Assembly (NCBI GenBank): GCA_002494215.1
Contig: DLBF01000043.1
Coordinates: forward strand, 1-26,369
Length of the DNA stretch: 26,369 bases
Reading direction: 5' to 3'
Source of the DNA: Prevotellaceae bacterium UBA7028
GTDB taxonomy: Bacteria > Bacteroidota > Bacteroidia > Bacteroidales > Bacteroidaceae
Position 1 is the stretch's first letter. Each line of letters opens with the position of its first letter. The notes beneath the pieces were generated by a model, which was given only the letters and a program-made list of their open reading frames with translations, made no database searches and was not told where the DNA came from. Position numbers and translations under genes: made by a program. Shown one piece after another: positions 1 to 8,128 of the stretch.

Positions 1-1042
1 CCGTTTCTGGAACAAGTTCCTCTTTGACCTGGGTGTCAGCAAGAAGGAAGAACCCTTCCAGAAACTGATCAACCAGGGTATGATTCAGGGATGGTCCAGC
101 TTTGTCTATCGCCTGAGGAATACCAACAAGTTTGTAAGCTTCGACCTCCTGGAGGAGAAGTACGATGATGCAAAGAAGAAGAACCTGTATTTCTATCATG
201 GTACTGAGGCAGACCCCGTATATGCTGATATCAGCATGGTAAACGGCAATGTGCTGGACGTAGAGAAGATTCGCCAATGGACACCCGAGTTCCGCGATGG
301 AGAATTCATCCTGAACGCAAACGGTCAGTATATTGTCAGTCAGGCTATCGAGAAGATGTCCAAATCGAAGTACAACGTAGTCAACCCCGATGACATCTGC
401 GAGAACTATGGTGCCGACACCCTGCGTCTGTACGAGATGTTCCTGGGTCCCATCGAACAGTCTAAGCCTTGGGACGTAGCCGGTATCGACGGTTGCTTCC
501 GCTTCCTGAAGAAGTTCTGGGGATTAGCTCAGAATATCCTGAACAACCCGAATAACCAGGGCACTCCAAGCCCTGAGGAGATGAAGGCCTTGCACAAGCT
601 TATCAAGAAGGTGACAGCCGACATAGAGGAGTTCTCATACAACACCAGCATCTCTGCCTTCATGGTAGCTGTGAACGAGTTGTCGCAGTTGAAGTGCGCA
701 AACCGTACTGTACTGGAGCAGTTGGTTGTGCTGATAGCTCCCTTCGCTCCCCATATTGCAGAAGAGTTGTGGGAGGCTTTAGGCAACAGCACCAGCGTTT
801 GCGACGCCCACTGGCCCGAGTTCGACGAGAAATACCTGGTGGAGAGCAGCGTGAAGTTGGGTGTTCAGTTCAATGGTAAGGTTCGCTTTGCTATGGACTT
901 CCCTGCTGATGCCACACCCGACCAGATGGTACAGATGGCTACATCTGCCCCCGATGCTCAGAAGCACCTCGAGGGTATGCAGATTGTTAAGACCATTGCC
1001 ATCCCTGGCCGTATCGTAAATATCGTGGTTAAGCCAGCTTGA
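1..1042 (+). CDS. leuS: Leucyl-tRNA synthetase, C-terminal part (5' end outside window)
   Basis: This is the class I synthetase that charges tRNA-Leu in the cytoplasm. The frame is open from base 2, so the first ATG at 80 is internal and the N-terminal part, including most of the catalytic core and the editing domain, lies outside the window. The KMSKS catalytic loop is intact at 353-367. The anticodon-binding helical bundle follows, with the typical run APFAPHIAEELWE, and then a small C-terminal domain ending in GRIVNIVVKPA. About 346 residues of an expected 900 or more are present. It appears to head the plus-strand group with the two YitT genes, rdgB and porZ. The stop is TGA at 1040-1042. 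Confidence 0.97.
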   Translation, partial: RFWNKFLFDLGVSKKEEPFQKLINQGMIQGWSSFVYRLRNTNKFVSFDLLEEKYDDAKKKNLYFYHGTEADPVYADISMVNGNVLDVEKIRQWTPEFRDGEFILNANGQYIVSQAIEKMSKSKYNVVNPDDICENYGADTLRLYEMFLGPIEQSKPWDVAGIDGCFRFLKKFWGLAQNILNNPNNQGTPSPEEMKALHKLIKKVTADIEEFSYNTSISAFMVAVNELSQLKCANRTVLEQLVVLIAPFAPHIAEELWEALGNSTSVCDAHWPEFDEKYLVESSVKLGVQFNGKVRFAMDFPADATPDQMVQMATSAPDAQKHLEGMQIVKTIAIPGRIVNIVVKPA

Positions 1043-1051
1043 GGTGAGGGA

Positions 1052-1086
1052 ATTCATAATTCTCAATTCATAATTCATAATTGAGG
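1052..1086. repeat. Heptamer tandem repeat (unit ATTCATA)
   Basis: Four to five 7-bp units stand head to tail between leuS and the first YitT gene: ATTCATA, ATTCTCA, ATTCATA, ATTCATA, ATTGAGG. No reading frame uses them. They belong to the same 7-bp-period class seen in other gaps of this window. They resemble in style the heptanucleotide STRR repeats known from cyanobacteria. Function unknown. Confidence 0.75.
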
Positions 1087-1127
1087 GAGTAGCAAACAAA
1101 ACTCATCAACTCAAGAACTAATAAAAC

Positions 1128-2024
1128 ATGGGACAAAAACTGAAGTTGAGACGTATCTGGGAGTTCATCGTTGACTTCCTGGCAATAAACACAGGAATGG
1201 CTGTCTATGCTTTGGGCTGGGCTGCCTTCCTGCTACCCTACCACATCACAACGGGTGGTATGACGGGTATGTTTGCCATCCTGTACTACGTTACAGGCTT
1301 CCCCGTGCAGTATGCCATATTGATTGCTAATAGCGTGCTACTGTTATTTGCCCTATGGCTTTTGGGGTGGAAGTTCACCATCAAGACAGCCTATGCCGTA
1401 CTGGCTCTTTCAACCTACTTGGAACTGGGACAGAAAATGATGACGGACGATGGTGGCGCCTTGATGCAGATCTTAGGCGAAGGTCAGGATTCCATGGCCT
1501 GCGTCTTAGGTGCCATCCTGAACGGATTGGGCATCGGTATTGTCTTTCTGTCGGGCGGAAGTACAGGCGGATGGGATATCATAGCCGCTCTGGTGAACAA
1601 ATACCGCAACATATCCTTCGGTCGGGCCCTTCTTATCTTGGACTTCCTGGTCATTGCATCCTGTTGGCCCATCTTCCACGATGTCAGGATGGTGGTCTTC
1701 GGCTACGTGACGTTAGTTGTCTATACCTATGCGTTGGATATGCTCATCAACAGCGCCCGCCAGGACATTCAGTTTATTATCTTCACTCACAAACCTAATG
1801 AAATAAGTCAGCGCATTATCACAGAGACGTGCCATAGCGTAACGTCAATGGATGGCGAGGGCTTCTACAGCCATCAGGAGATAAAAGTCCTGATTACCAT
1901 CGTCCACAAAAGAGAATCTGTAAAAATCCTCAGGATGATACAGGAGACAGACCCTGCCGCCTTTGTCTCACAGAGTAGAGCGGAGGGTGTATATGGTAAC
2001 GGATTTAAATCTATCAGAGCATGA
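1128..2024 (+). CDS. YitT family membrane protein (first of a tandem pair)
   Basis: A 298-residue inner-membrane protein of the YitT family. About five hydrophobic segments fill the first two thirds (DUF161-type membrane domain), including the conserved loop SGGSTGGWDIIA near residue 144. The soluble C-terminal part matches DUF2179, with GEGFYSHQEIKVL and an ending of the AFVSQSRAEGVYGNGF type. Substrates of this family are not established, though transport is often assumed. The ATG at 1128 fits the usual family start. The stop overlaps the next gene as ATGA, so the pair is probably translationally coupled. It is clearly a paralogue of the following gene. Confidence 0.9.
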   Translation: MGQKLKLRRIWEFIVDFLAINTGMAVYALGWAAFLLPYHITTGGMTGMFAILYYVTGFPVQYAILIANSVLLLFALWLLGWKFTIKTAYAVLALSTYLELGQKMMTDDGGALMQILGEGQDSMACVLGAILNGLGIGIVFLSGGSTGGWDIIAALVNKYRNISFGRALLILDFLVIASCWPIFHDVRMVVFGYVTLVVYTYALDMLINSARQDIQFIIFTHKPNEISQRIITETCHSVTSMDGEGFYSHQEIKVLITIVHKRESVKILRMIQETDPAAFVSQSRAEGVYGNGFKSIRA

Positions 2025-2926
2025 CAGTAAAACTGACTAAAGCAGCTATATGGGACATGTGCAAGAACTATCTGCTCTTGCTCTTAGGTATTGTTATATA
2101 CGTAATAAGCTATGTCTATTTCCTGCTTCCATACCAGCTTATCAGCGGTGGTATGAATGGTATCTCCACACTTATCTATTATACCTTAGGCTTCCATCCC
2201 AGTATAACCTATCTGGTGATGAATGTCTTCCTGATATTGATCGGTGCCAAGATAATGGGCTGGAGGTACAGCGTGAAAACGGTTATAGCCATTGCCATAA
2301 TCTCCTTCCTGATAAATATCTTTCAGGCAGGTATAACCACCATTGATGCACAAGGAAAAGAACACCTGCTGCACATAGTGGGTGACCAGAAGTTCATGGC
2401 TTGTGTGATAGGCGCTCTCATGGAGGGTTTGGGGCTGGCACTTGTATTCCTTTCTGGTGGTAGCACGGGAGGTATAGACATCATCGCCAGCAGTATCAAC
2501 AAGTACTGGAACATATCACTGGGCCGACTGATGCTCTGCATAGACCTTGCCATCATCGGCAGCAGCTACTTTATCTTCCACAATCTGGAGACTATGGTGG
2601 TGGGCTACCTGACGATGCTTATGTCTATGTTCTTCTTGGACTATGTAACCAACGGTCTCAGACAGAGCGTACAGTTTATCATCGTCAGTGACAAATACGA
2701 CGAGATTGCCACTCAGGTGAACCAGAAGATGGAACGCGGTGTGACCGTCTTGTACGGTGAAGGTTTCTACAGCAAGGAGAAGCGACAGGTTCTGCTTATC
2801 CTGGCCAAGAAATACGAAAGTCGCGCCCTATTTGCACTTATCAGGCAGATAGACCCACGGGCCTTTGTGTCGATGGGTAATGTGGAAGGTGTATTTGGCG
2901 AAGGCTTTGATAAGATTAAGAGATGA
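2021..2926 (+). CDS. YitT family membrane protein (second of a tandem pair)
   Basis: A 301-residue paralogue of the preceding gene with the same layout. A multi-pass membrane domain carries SGGSTGGIDIIASSINKYWN, and a DUF2179-like tail carries GEGFYSKEKRQVLLIL and ends in GVFGEGFDKIKR. The ATG lies inside the stop of its neighbour (4-nt ATGA overlap). The paired arrangement suggests tandem duplication and possibly a heteromeric membrane complex, but this is inference. The biochemical function is not known. Confidence 0.9.
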   Translation: MTVKLTKAAIWDMCKNYLLLLLGIVIYVISYVYFLLPYQLISGGMNGISTLIYYTLGFHPSITYLVMNVFLILIGAKIMGWRYSVKTVIAIAIISFLINIFQAGITTIDAQGKEHLLHIVGDQKFMACVIGALMEGLGLALVFLSGGSTGGIDIIASSINKYWNISLGRLMLCIDLAIIGSSYFIFHNLETMVVGYLTMLMSMFFLDYVTNGLRQSVQFIIVSDKYDEIATQVNQKMERGVTVLYGEGFYSKEKRQVLLILAKKYESRALFALIRQIDPRAFVSMGNVEGVFGEGFDKIKR

Positions 2927-2933
2927 GGGGGAA

Positions 2934-2968
2934 AGTTTAGAGTTTAGAGTTTAGAGATTAGAGATAGA
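2934..2968. repeat. Heptamer tandem repeat (unit AGTTTAG)
   Basis: Three perfect AGTTTAG units are followed by AGATTAG and AGATAGA. They fill the 44-bp gap between the second YitT gene and rdgB and run right up to the rdgB start codon. The array is non-coding, with a 7-bp period like the other intergenic arrays of the window but a different unit sequence. Confidence 0.8.
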
Positions 2969-2970
2969 TA

Positions 2971-3567
2971 ATGAGAGAAATAATAATGGCAACCAACAAT
3001 GCCCATAAGTTGGAGGAGGTAAGACAGATATTGGGCGGCGAATTCCTGGTAAAGGGATTGGCGGAGATTGGTTGTCACGAGGATATACCGGAAACAGCCG
3101 ACACATTGGAAGGTAATGCCCTCCAGAAGGTTCGCTATGTTCACGAACACTACGGAGTAGATTGCTTTGCCGATGATACGGGGTTGGAGGTAACAGCCCT
3201 CGAAGGGGCACCCGGCGTTTATACCGCACGCTTTGGTGCCATGAATGGGTATGGCGAAAGTCATGATGCCAAAGCAAATATCCAGTGCCTGCTGGACAAG
3301 CTGGAAGAGGCCGAAGACCGAAGTGCCCGCTTCCGTACCGTTGTGGCACTGGTAATGAATGGAGAAGAGCATCTCTTCGAAGGAATAGTAGAAGGAGAAA
3401 TCCTGATGCAGGAAGTTGGGGAAGGTGGCTTTGGCTACGACCCTGTCTTTGCCCCCATAGAGGGAAACGGACTGGCCTTTGCTCAGATGGCAGCCGAAGA
3501 GAAGAATGCCATCAGCCACAGGGGAAGAGCCATCGCAAAACTTGTTGAATTTTTGAAGAATAATTAA
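2971..3567 (+). CDS. rdgB: XTP/dITP diphosphatase (non-canonical purine NTP pyrophosphatase)
   Basis: A 198-residue Ham1/RdgB-type housecleaning enzyme that hydrolyses dITP, ITP and XTP to the monophosphate and pyrophosphate, keeping deaminated purines out of nucleic acids. Visible signatures are TNNAHK at residues 8-13 (phosphate binding), FADDTGLEV with the catalytic acidic residues, GAPGVYTARFG, GYDPVF and ISHRGRA near the C-terminus. Length is normal for the family. The ATG at 2971 gives the usual N-terminus of a few residues before the ATNN strand; the ATG at 2986 would cut it short. It lies in the leuS-yitT-yitT-porZ run, 18 nt before porZ. Confidence 0.96.
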   Translation: MREIIMATNNAHKLEEVRQILGGEFLVKGLAEIGCHEDIPETADTLEGNALQKVRYVHEHYGVDCFADDTGLEVTALEGAPGVYTARFGAMNGYGESHDAKANIQCLLDKLEEAEDRSARFRTVVALVMNGEEHLFEGIVEGEILMQEVGEGGFGYDPVFAPIEGNGLAFAQMAAEEKNAISHRGRAIAKLVEFLKNN

Positions 3568-3585
3568 TCATAAAGCATTACTCGT

Positions 3586-5895
3586 ATGAAGAAGTCATCA
3601 TTTCTGGCAGTATTGTTGATGTTTGCTGTTAGCACTTGCCTGCAGGCAGCTCAGATAGGTTCTTGGAATGTTTACCTCAGTTACCACAATGCAACAAAGA
3701 ATGTGGCAGCAGGCAAAACCATCTACACGGTGGCAAATGGTGACCTTTATTCATATAATACGGAGGATAGCGAGGTCAGGACCTACGACAATCTGAATAT
3801 TCTGAACGATGTGGACATTGCTGACATCGGCTACAGTCAGGAAGCCAAGAAGATTATCCTTATCTATTCCAACTGCAACATAGACCTGCTGGATGCTAAT
3901 GACAACGTCCAGAACCTTTCGGCACTGAAGGAGAAATCCATCTCGGGAAAGGAAATCAGCAATCTATACATCTATGGTTCGATGGCTTACCTGTCAACAG
4001 GTTTCGGACTGATAGAGGTAGATATGAAGGAGGGTGTTTTCAGAAATACTTACAGATTAGGCCTTGAAGGAACATGTGTTGCTGCTAACGAGAACAATGT
4101 CTTCCTTGGCACAACATCAGGCTTGTATGTATGCTCTAAGCAGGAAAACATGCAGTTACAGTCAAACTGGAAGAAACATCAGGGAAGTACAGACTGGAGC
4201 AAACTGCTTTTCTACAAGGACCAACTGCTGGGTGTGCGCAAGGACAGCCTTTTTGTGATAGATACCCAACGCGCTAATACCGCTAATAGAATCAATGGCA
4301 GCGCAGTAACATTCATTCGGGAAACAAACGACCAACTTTTCTGGGGGGACACCAAAAATATCTGCTACGGATCAGACATAAATAATTTTACCATCATTAA
4401 GGAGAACAATACCTGGAAGGACATTGCCTATCAGGGTGGCACCTATTGGGTAAGCAATCAGTACCAAGGACTGCAGGGCTATAAGATTACAGGCAACCAG
4501 GTACAGATGACCACATCCTCTGTGATACCCGACAGCCCGATACGTAACCTTTCCTATAGACTGAACTGGGTAGGAAACCGTCTATTGGTAGCTGGCGGTA
4601 TCAATACCGTTGCCGGTTATTTCAACACCCCGACAGCCATGTATATGGAGGACAACCAGTGGACAAACTTCGAGGAGATGACCGAGCGCCCCGAGAAGTA
4701 CAAGAGTCTGAGACTGGCTAACACCACCGACTTGGTCCAGGACCCCACCGACCCGACACATCATTACGCTTCTCTCTTTAGAAGCGGACTCTTCGAATAC
4801 AAGGATGGTAAGTTTACGAAATTCCACAATGCAGACAACAGCCCCTTGCAAAGTATCCTGTCCAAGAGCATCAGTACATATTATAACTATGTATCATGCG
4901 CAGGATTAAAGTTCGACCCAGATGGCAACCTCTGGATGCTTTGTTCACAAACAGATACCGTTGTGCGTATTCTAAGACCCGACGGCAAGTGGAACGCTTT
5001 GTATTACGAGCCCATCCAAATGGCCTCACTTTGCGACAACATCCTTATTCATAGCACAGGAATGGTATTCGTGACAAGCAGACGTCTGGATCAGAGGGGT
5101 ATATTCTGCATTGACACCAAAGGTACCCTTGCAAACACCAAAGACGACAAGTATATCCTGCACAAGCAAATCATAAACCAAGACGAGACAGTTTATGCCC
5201 CCGATGAATTCTACGGAATATGCGAGGACCTGGATGGCAGAGTCTGGTTTGGTACCACATTGGGATTGTTCGTGATTGACAACCCAGAGCAAGTCTTCGA
5301 TAAGGATTTCCGTATCACACAGGTCAAGGTGAACCGTAACGACGGAAGTGGACTGGCAGACTATCTGCTGAGCGGTCTGCCCGTAACATGTATCGCAGTT
5401 GACGGTGCCAACAGAAAGTGGGTAGGAACGCAGAATAATGGTATATTCCTAATCTCTGCCGACGGACAGGAAACCATCCATCATTTCACAACGGAAGACT
5501 CTCCCCTGCCAAGTGATGCCATTCAGGATATTGCTGTTAACTCCATTACCGGCGAAGTGGCCATTGGTACAGAGAAAGGTTTGTGCAGCTATATGAGCGA
5601 TGCCATAGATGCAGCCGAAGATTTGGTAAAGGATAACGTGTTGGTTTATCCTAACCCCGTAAAATCGGAATACACAGGTCCTATCACCATAACAGGCATG
5701 ACGATGGATGCCGAGGTTAAGATTCTGAGCACAAACGGCCAGTTGGTTTGGAAAGGTGTCTCTACAGGCGGACTTGTCACCTGGAATGGTTGTAACCTGA
5801 GCGGTAAGCGTGTATCCTCTGGCGTTTACCATGTGGTAGCAAACGACAATGCGGGCAACAAAGCTATTGTCACCCGCATCGTTGTTATCAAATAG
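3586..5895 (+). CDS. porZ: PorZ-like T9SS attachment-complex protein
   Basis: A 769-residue exported protein. It starts with a signal peptide (MKKSSFLAVLLMFAVSTCLQA) and goes directly into the PorZ-type beta-propeller opening IGSWNVYLSYHNA. Two-component-regulator-like propeller repeats follow (blades such as GRVWFGTTLGLFVID and RKWVGTQNNGIFLIS). The last 80 or so residues form a type A T9SS sorting domain, from VYPNPVKSEYTGP to NKAIVTRIVVIK. Length and layout match PorZ of Porphyromonas gingivalis, a cell-surface member of the attachment complex with PorU, PorV and PorQ that helps anchor T9SS cargo to LPS. A general propeller protein that is only a T9SS substrate is the alternative. Confidence 0.85.
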   Translation: MKKSSFLAVLLMFAVSTCLQAAQIGSWNVYLSYHNATKNVAAGKTIYTVANGDLYSYNTEDSEVRTYDNLNILNDVDIADIGYSQEAKKIILIYSNCNIDLLDANDNVQNLSALKEKSISGKEISNLYIYGSMAYLSTGFGLIEVDMKEGVFRNTYRLGLEGTCVAANENNVFLGTTSGLYVCSKQENMQLQSNWKKHQGSTDWSKLLFYKDQLLGVRKDSLFVIDTQRANTANRINGSAVTFIRETNDQLFWGDTKNICYGSDINNFTIIKENNTWKDIAYQGGTYWVSNQYQGLQGYKITGNQVQMTTSSVIPDSPIRNLSYRLNWVGNRLLVAGGINTVAGYFNTPTAMYMEDNQWTNFEEMTERPEKYKSLRLANTTDLVQDPTDPTHHYASLFRSGLFEYKDGKFTKFHNADNSPLQSILSKSISTYYNYVSCAGLKFDPDGNLWMLCSQTDTVVRILRPDGKWNALYYEPIQMASLCDNILIHSTGMVFVTSRRLDQRGIFCIDTKGTLANTKDDKYILHKQIINQDETVYAPDEFYGICEDLDGRVWFGTTLGLFVIDNPEQVFDKDFRITQVKVNRNDGSGLADYLLSGLPVTCIAVDGANRKWVGTQNNGIFLISADGQETIHHFTTEDSPLPSDAIQDIAVNSITGEVAIGTEKGLCSYMSDAIDAAEDLVKDNVLVYPNPVKSEYTGPITITGMTMDAEVKILSTNGQLVWKGVSTGGLVTWNGCNLSGKRVSSGVYHVVANDNAGNKAIVTRIVVIK

Positions 5896-5907
5896 ACCCC
5901 TCTCCAA

Positions 5908-5926
5908 CTCCCCCGAGGGGGGGGAG
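5908..5926. terminator. GC-rich hairpin between convergent genes
   Basis: CTCCCCC (5908-5914) can pair with GGGGGAG (5920-5926) across a 5-nt loop. It lies 13 nt after the porZ stop and 12 nt from the end of the convergent beta-barrel gene, so it could stop transcription from both sides. No strong T-run follows, so the terminator call is tentative. C-rich/G-rich blocks of this sort may also be a repeat. Confidence 0.45.
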
Positions 5927-5938
5927 ATTAATCCATGA

Positions 5939-6676
5939 TTAGAATCTGTATCCTACAGTAATACTGAAGTTAAAGTTCTTAACTTTGGGAAGACGCTCTC
6001 CAGGATGTGCATTGGCGTAGTCATCACGCAAACTGGTGCGATAAATATCGGCTAATCCCCAATCTGCTCCAATCAACAGGTTGTAACGCTGATTGTATTC
6101 TGCACCAATGCGGAAGCCTATACCTGCATCCCAACGCTGATATGTCAGTCTAACTGGGTTATTGATGGGATCATAATCATAATTCTTAAAGGCATTATAA
6201 GAGAACTCTTCTTCAGCTTCTCTTGCGTCGCTTCCATCAGCATCAATGCTACATTTGTGGCGTCCGCCTACACCAACGGCAAAATAAGGACCAAGTTCTG
6301 CATATACCCCGACTTCCTCAGAAAAGTTATAGTGGAAACCTACGCGAATGGGTACCTCAATGTAATGTAAGGCATATTTCCAAGAAGCTTCTTCATTTAT
6401 GCCATTCACAAATATTGAACCTTTACCTCCCTTCATAGTCCAATCGATTCCTGCGGTCAGATACGTTCCGTGGGCTTTGGGAAGAACATAATCAGCACGG
6501 ATACCTAACATAGCACCAGCTTTTGCTTTATCCTCCACCTGATTATTCTGAAGTTTAGAAACATTCATTCCAAAGATTCCCATAAAGCTAAGGCCTTCTG
6601 CAGGCTCATTCTCAAATGCCATTGCGTTGCCTGTACTCATAGCCAAGGCAATGATAAGATAAAAGAATTTCTTCAT
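5939..6676 (-). CDS. Outer-membrane beta-barrel protein (porin family)
   Basis: A 245-residue protein with signal peptide MKKFFYLIIALAMSTGNAMA, alternating beta strands and a terminal aromatic residue (FNFSITVGYRF), typical of small Bacteroidetes outer-membrane barrels of the OMP_b-brl type. Family-like segments include HYIEVPIRVGFHYNF, VYAELGPYFAVGVGG and GIGFRIGAEY. I chose the ATG at 6676 because it opens directly on the Lys-Lys signal peptide; an ATG at 6685 and a TTG at 6688 would only add a few residues. It follows dacB with a 42-nt gap and is probably cotranscribed. Its substrate or partner is unknown. Confidence 0.85.
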   Translation of the reverse strand: MKKFFYLIIALAMSTGNAMAFENEPAEGLSFMGIFGMNVSKLQNNQVEDKAKAGAMLGIRADYVLPKAHGTYLTAGIDWTMKGGKGSIFVNGINEEASWKYALHYIEVPIRVGFHYNFSEEVGVYAELGPYFAVGVGGRHKCSIDADGSDAREAEEEFSYNAFKNYDYDPINNPVRLTYQRWDAGIGFRIGAEYNQRYNLLIGADWGLADIYRTSLRDDYANAHPGERLPKVKNFNFSITVGYRF

Positions 6677-6718
6677 GTTGTACATCAATTATATTGTTAA
6701 TATTATATGTATCTGTTC

Positions 6719-7984
6719 TTATTGGCATAGCGCATCGCAGACTTCATCCTGAAAGTCTCTGCCCAACCTGCAAGGACTTATGCCCTGGTTGATGATACAG
6801 AAAGACAGGACGTGCCCGTTGCGAGCCGTAAGGTAACCGGCCAGCGAGGAGATACCATCCAGCGTACCCGTCTTGGCATGTACGTTACCATAGGCCGGAG
6901 TATCCTGCATACGCTTGCTTAATGTGCCGTCAACACCTGCTATAGGGAGGGCAGGATAAAGGTGACTGAATATCTCCGGCTTACTGAAGGCATAGTTCAG
7001 GAAACGGACAAGTAACTCAGGCGACACGTAATTATACAAGGAAAGTCCGCTACCATCGGCAATCTGATACGGGTCGGTATCCAACCCCATTCCCTCAATC
7101 AAATCATAGATAAGCTTGGCTGCTTGTTTCCTTCCCGCTTTCTTCTGGCCGGAATAAGCTGCCAACTGATAGAATAGGCATTCGGCATAGATGTTCTGAC
7201 TGTTCTTAAGTATAGGTTGCAGCACCTCGTCTATGGTATGCATAATGCAGCAGACCGACTTGCTGTCTGCTGTTGCTTGCTGTTGCCTGATGGCAATTTT
7301 GTTACGTTTAACCCCTGCCTTAGCGAGTGCCTTTCCCCATTCGCTGTTGAAGTTGTCCTTGGCGTTAACCATCAGGGCAGAGAGGGGTCCATAGTTATCG
7401 TCCCAACACCATCCCCATCCATAAGGAAGGTCGTCCTTCATGCTAAGGTCAATATACATATTTCCGCTTATGCTGCTGATGCCTGCTTGGCGCAGAGCCC
7501 CAGCCATGCTGTTCAGGTCTGCAGGAGATAGCAACGGGTCCATACCTCCCACAACGTACACATCGCCTTGCAGCGTTCCGTTGGCAACGGTTCCGCTAAT
7601 CCTAACATCCGTGCGGAAGTTATAATCCCCTCCCAAATAATGAAGGCTGCTAATGCTGGTAATAAGTTTCTCTGTGGAGGCAGGTCGCATACGCTGGGTT
7701 GCATTGAAGGAATAAAGGGGAATGTTCTCTGTAAGGTCAAAGACATAAAGGCCCAGCTGTGTAGTCTCGAAAAGAGGCTGCTGGCAGAGCGAATCTAATC
7801 TGGCCTGTATAGTATCCTTCCAGGTAGCAGGCTGAGCTACCACTTGCGGGGCAACAACAGGAGTGTTAAACTCCCCCCCTGCGTTCTCCGTTATGTGAAT
7901 AGGATTGTTGATCTGAACAGAGCGTCGGGTACCACAACTGCACAGAAGAAACAGAAATGCTATTATATAGATGTTCCTTTTCAT
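6719..7984 (-). CDS. dacB: D-alanyl-D-alanine carboxypeptidase/endopeptidase, PBP4 type (S13 family)
   Basis: A 421-residue penicillin-binding protein that trims or cuts peptidoglycan cross-links in the periplasm. The serine-hydrolase motifs are all present: SxxK as STEK at residues 103-106, the SxN motif as SQN at 262-264, and KTG at 371-373. The N-terminus is a lipoprotein signal with a likely lipidated Cys17 (LLCSC), so the enzyme is probably membrane-anchored. Other family segments are PLYSFNATQRMRPAS, VVGGMDPLLS and ADGSGLSLYNYVSPELLVRFL. It is somewhat short for the family but has no missing key residue. It is divergent from nadB, and its leader holds a heptamer array and a TAACTTTG -7 box. 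Confidence 0.93.
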   Translation of the reverse strand: MKRNIYIIAFLFLLCSCGTRRSVQINNPIHITENAGGEFNTPVVAPQVVAQPATWKDTIQARLDSLCQQPLFETTQLGLYVFDLTENIPLYSFNATQRMRPASTEKLITSISSLHYLGGDYNFRTDVRISGTVANGTLQGDVYVVGGMDPLLSPADLNSMAGALRQAGISSISGNMYIDLSMKDDLPYGWGWCWDDNYGPLSALMVNAKDNFNSEWGKALAKAGVKRNKIAIRQQQATADSKSVCCIMHTIDEVLQPILKNSQNIYAECLFYQLAAYSGQKKAGRKQAAKLIYDLIEGMGLDTDPYQIADGSGLSLYNYVSPELLVRFLNYAFSKPEIFSHLYPALPIAGVDGTLSKRMQDTPAYGNVHAKTGTLDGISSLAGYLTARNGHVLSFCIINQGISPCRLGRDFQDEVCDALCQ

Positions 7985-8018
7985 CTAAACTTTAGACTTT
8001 AGACCTTAGATTTTAGAC
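7985..8018. repeat. Heptamer tandem repeat (unit TTTAGAC)
   Basis: Five 7-bp units lie directly upstream of the dacB start codon: TCTAAAC (whose first base falls in the start codon), TTTAGAC, TTTAGAC, CTTAGAT and TTTAGAC. They would form most of the dacB 5' leader, between the -7 box at 8038-8045 and the ATG at 7984. This is the same class as the AGTTTAG array but on the other side of a start codon. Confidence 0.8.
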
Positions 8019-8037
8019 ACTCTTCACTTTTCTATCG

Positions 8038-8070
8038 CAAAGTTAAAGAAAAAAACCGGAAAACATACAA
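8038..8070 (-). promoter_or_regulatory. Candidate dacB promoter
   Basis: Read on the minus strand, TAACTTTG at 8045-8038 fits the Bacteroidetes -7 consensus TAnnTTTG. A TTG at 8070-8068 lies 22 nt upstream, slightly further than the usual 19-21 nt. The leader to the dacB ATG would be about 50 nt and made mostly of the heptamer repeat. Based on consensus match only. Confidence 0.5.
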
Positions 8071-8087
8071 GTAAACAACTTTTTGAG

Positions 8088-8095
8088 TATTTTTG
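8088..8095 (+). promoter_or_regulatory. Candidate nadB promoter -7 box
   Basis: TATTTTTG followed by C fits TAnnTTTG and lies 33 nt before the nadB ATG. No clear TTTG is seen at the expected -33 distance, so the promoter is either weak or activator-dependent. It is back to back with the dacB promoter. Confidence 0.5.
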
Positions 8096-8128
8096 CACCG
8101 GAAATAGCTTAAAATAAAGCAAATTATC

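Noticed and set aside
779..1099. 106-codon minus-strand frame at the end of leuS
   Set aside because: Its N-terminus comes from the ATTCATA heptamer repeat and the rest is antisense to leuS.
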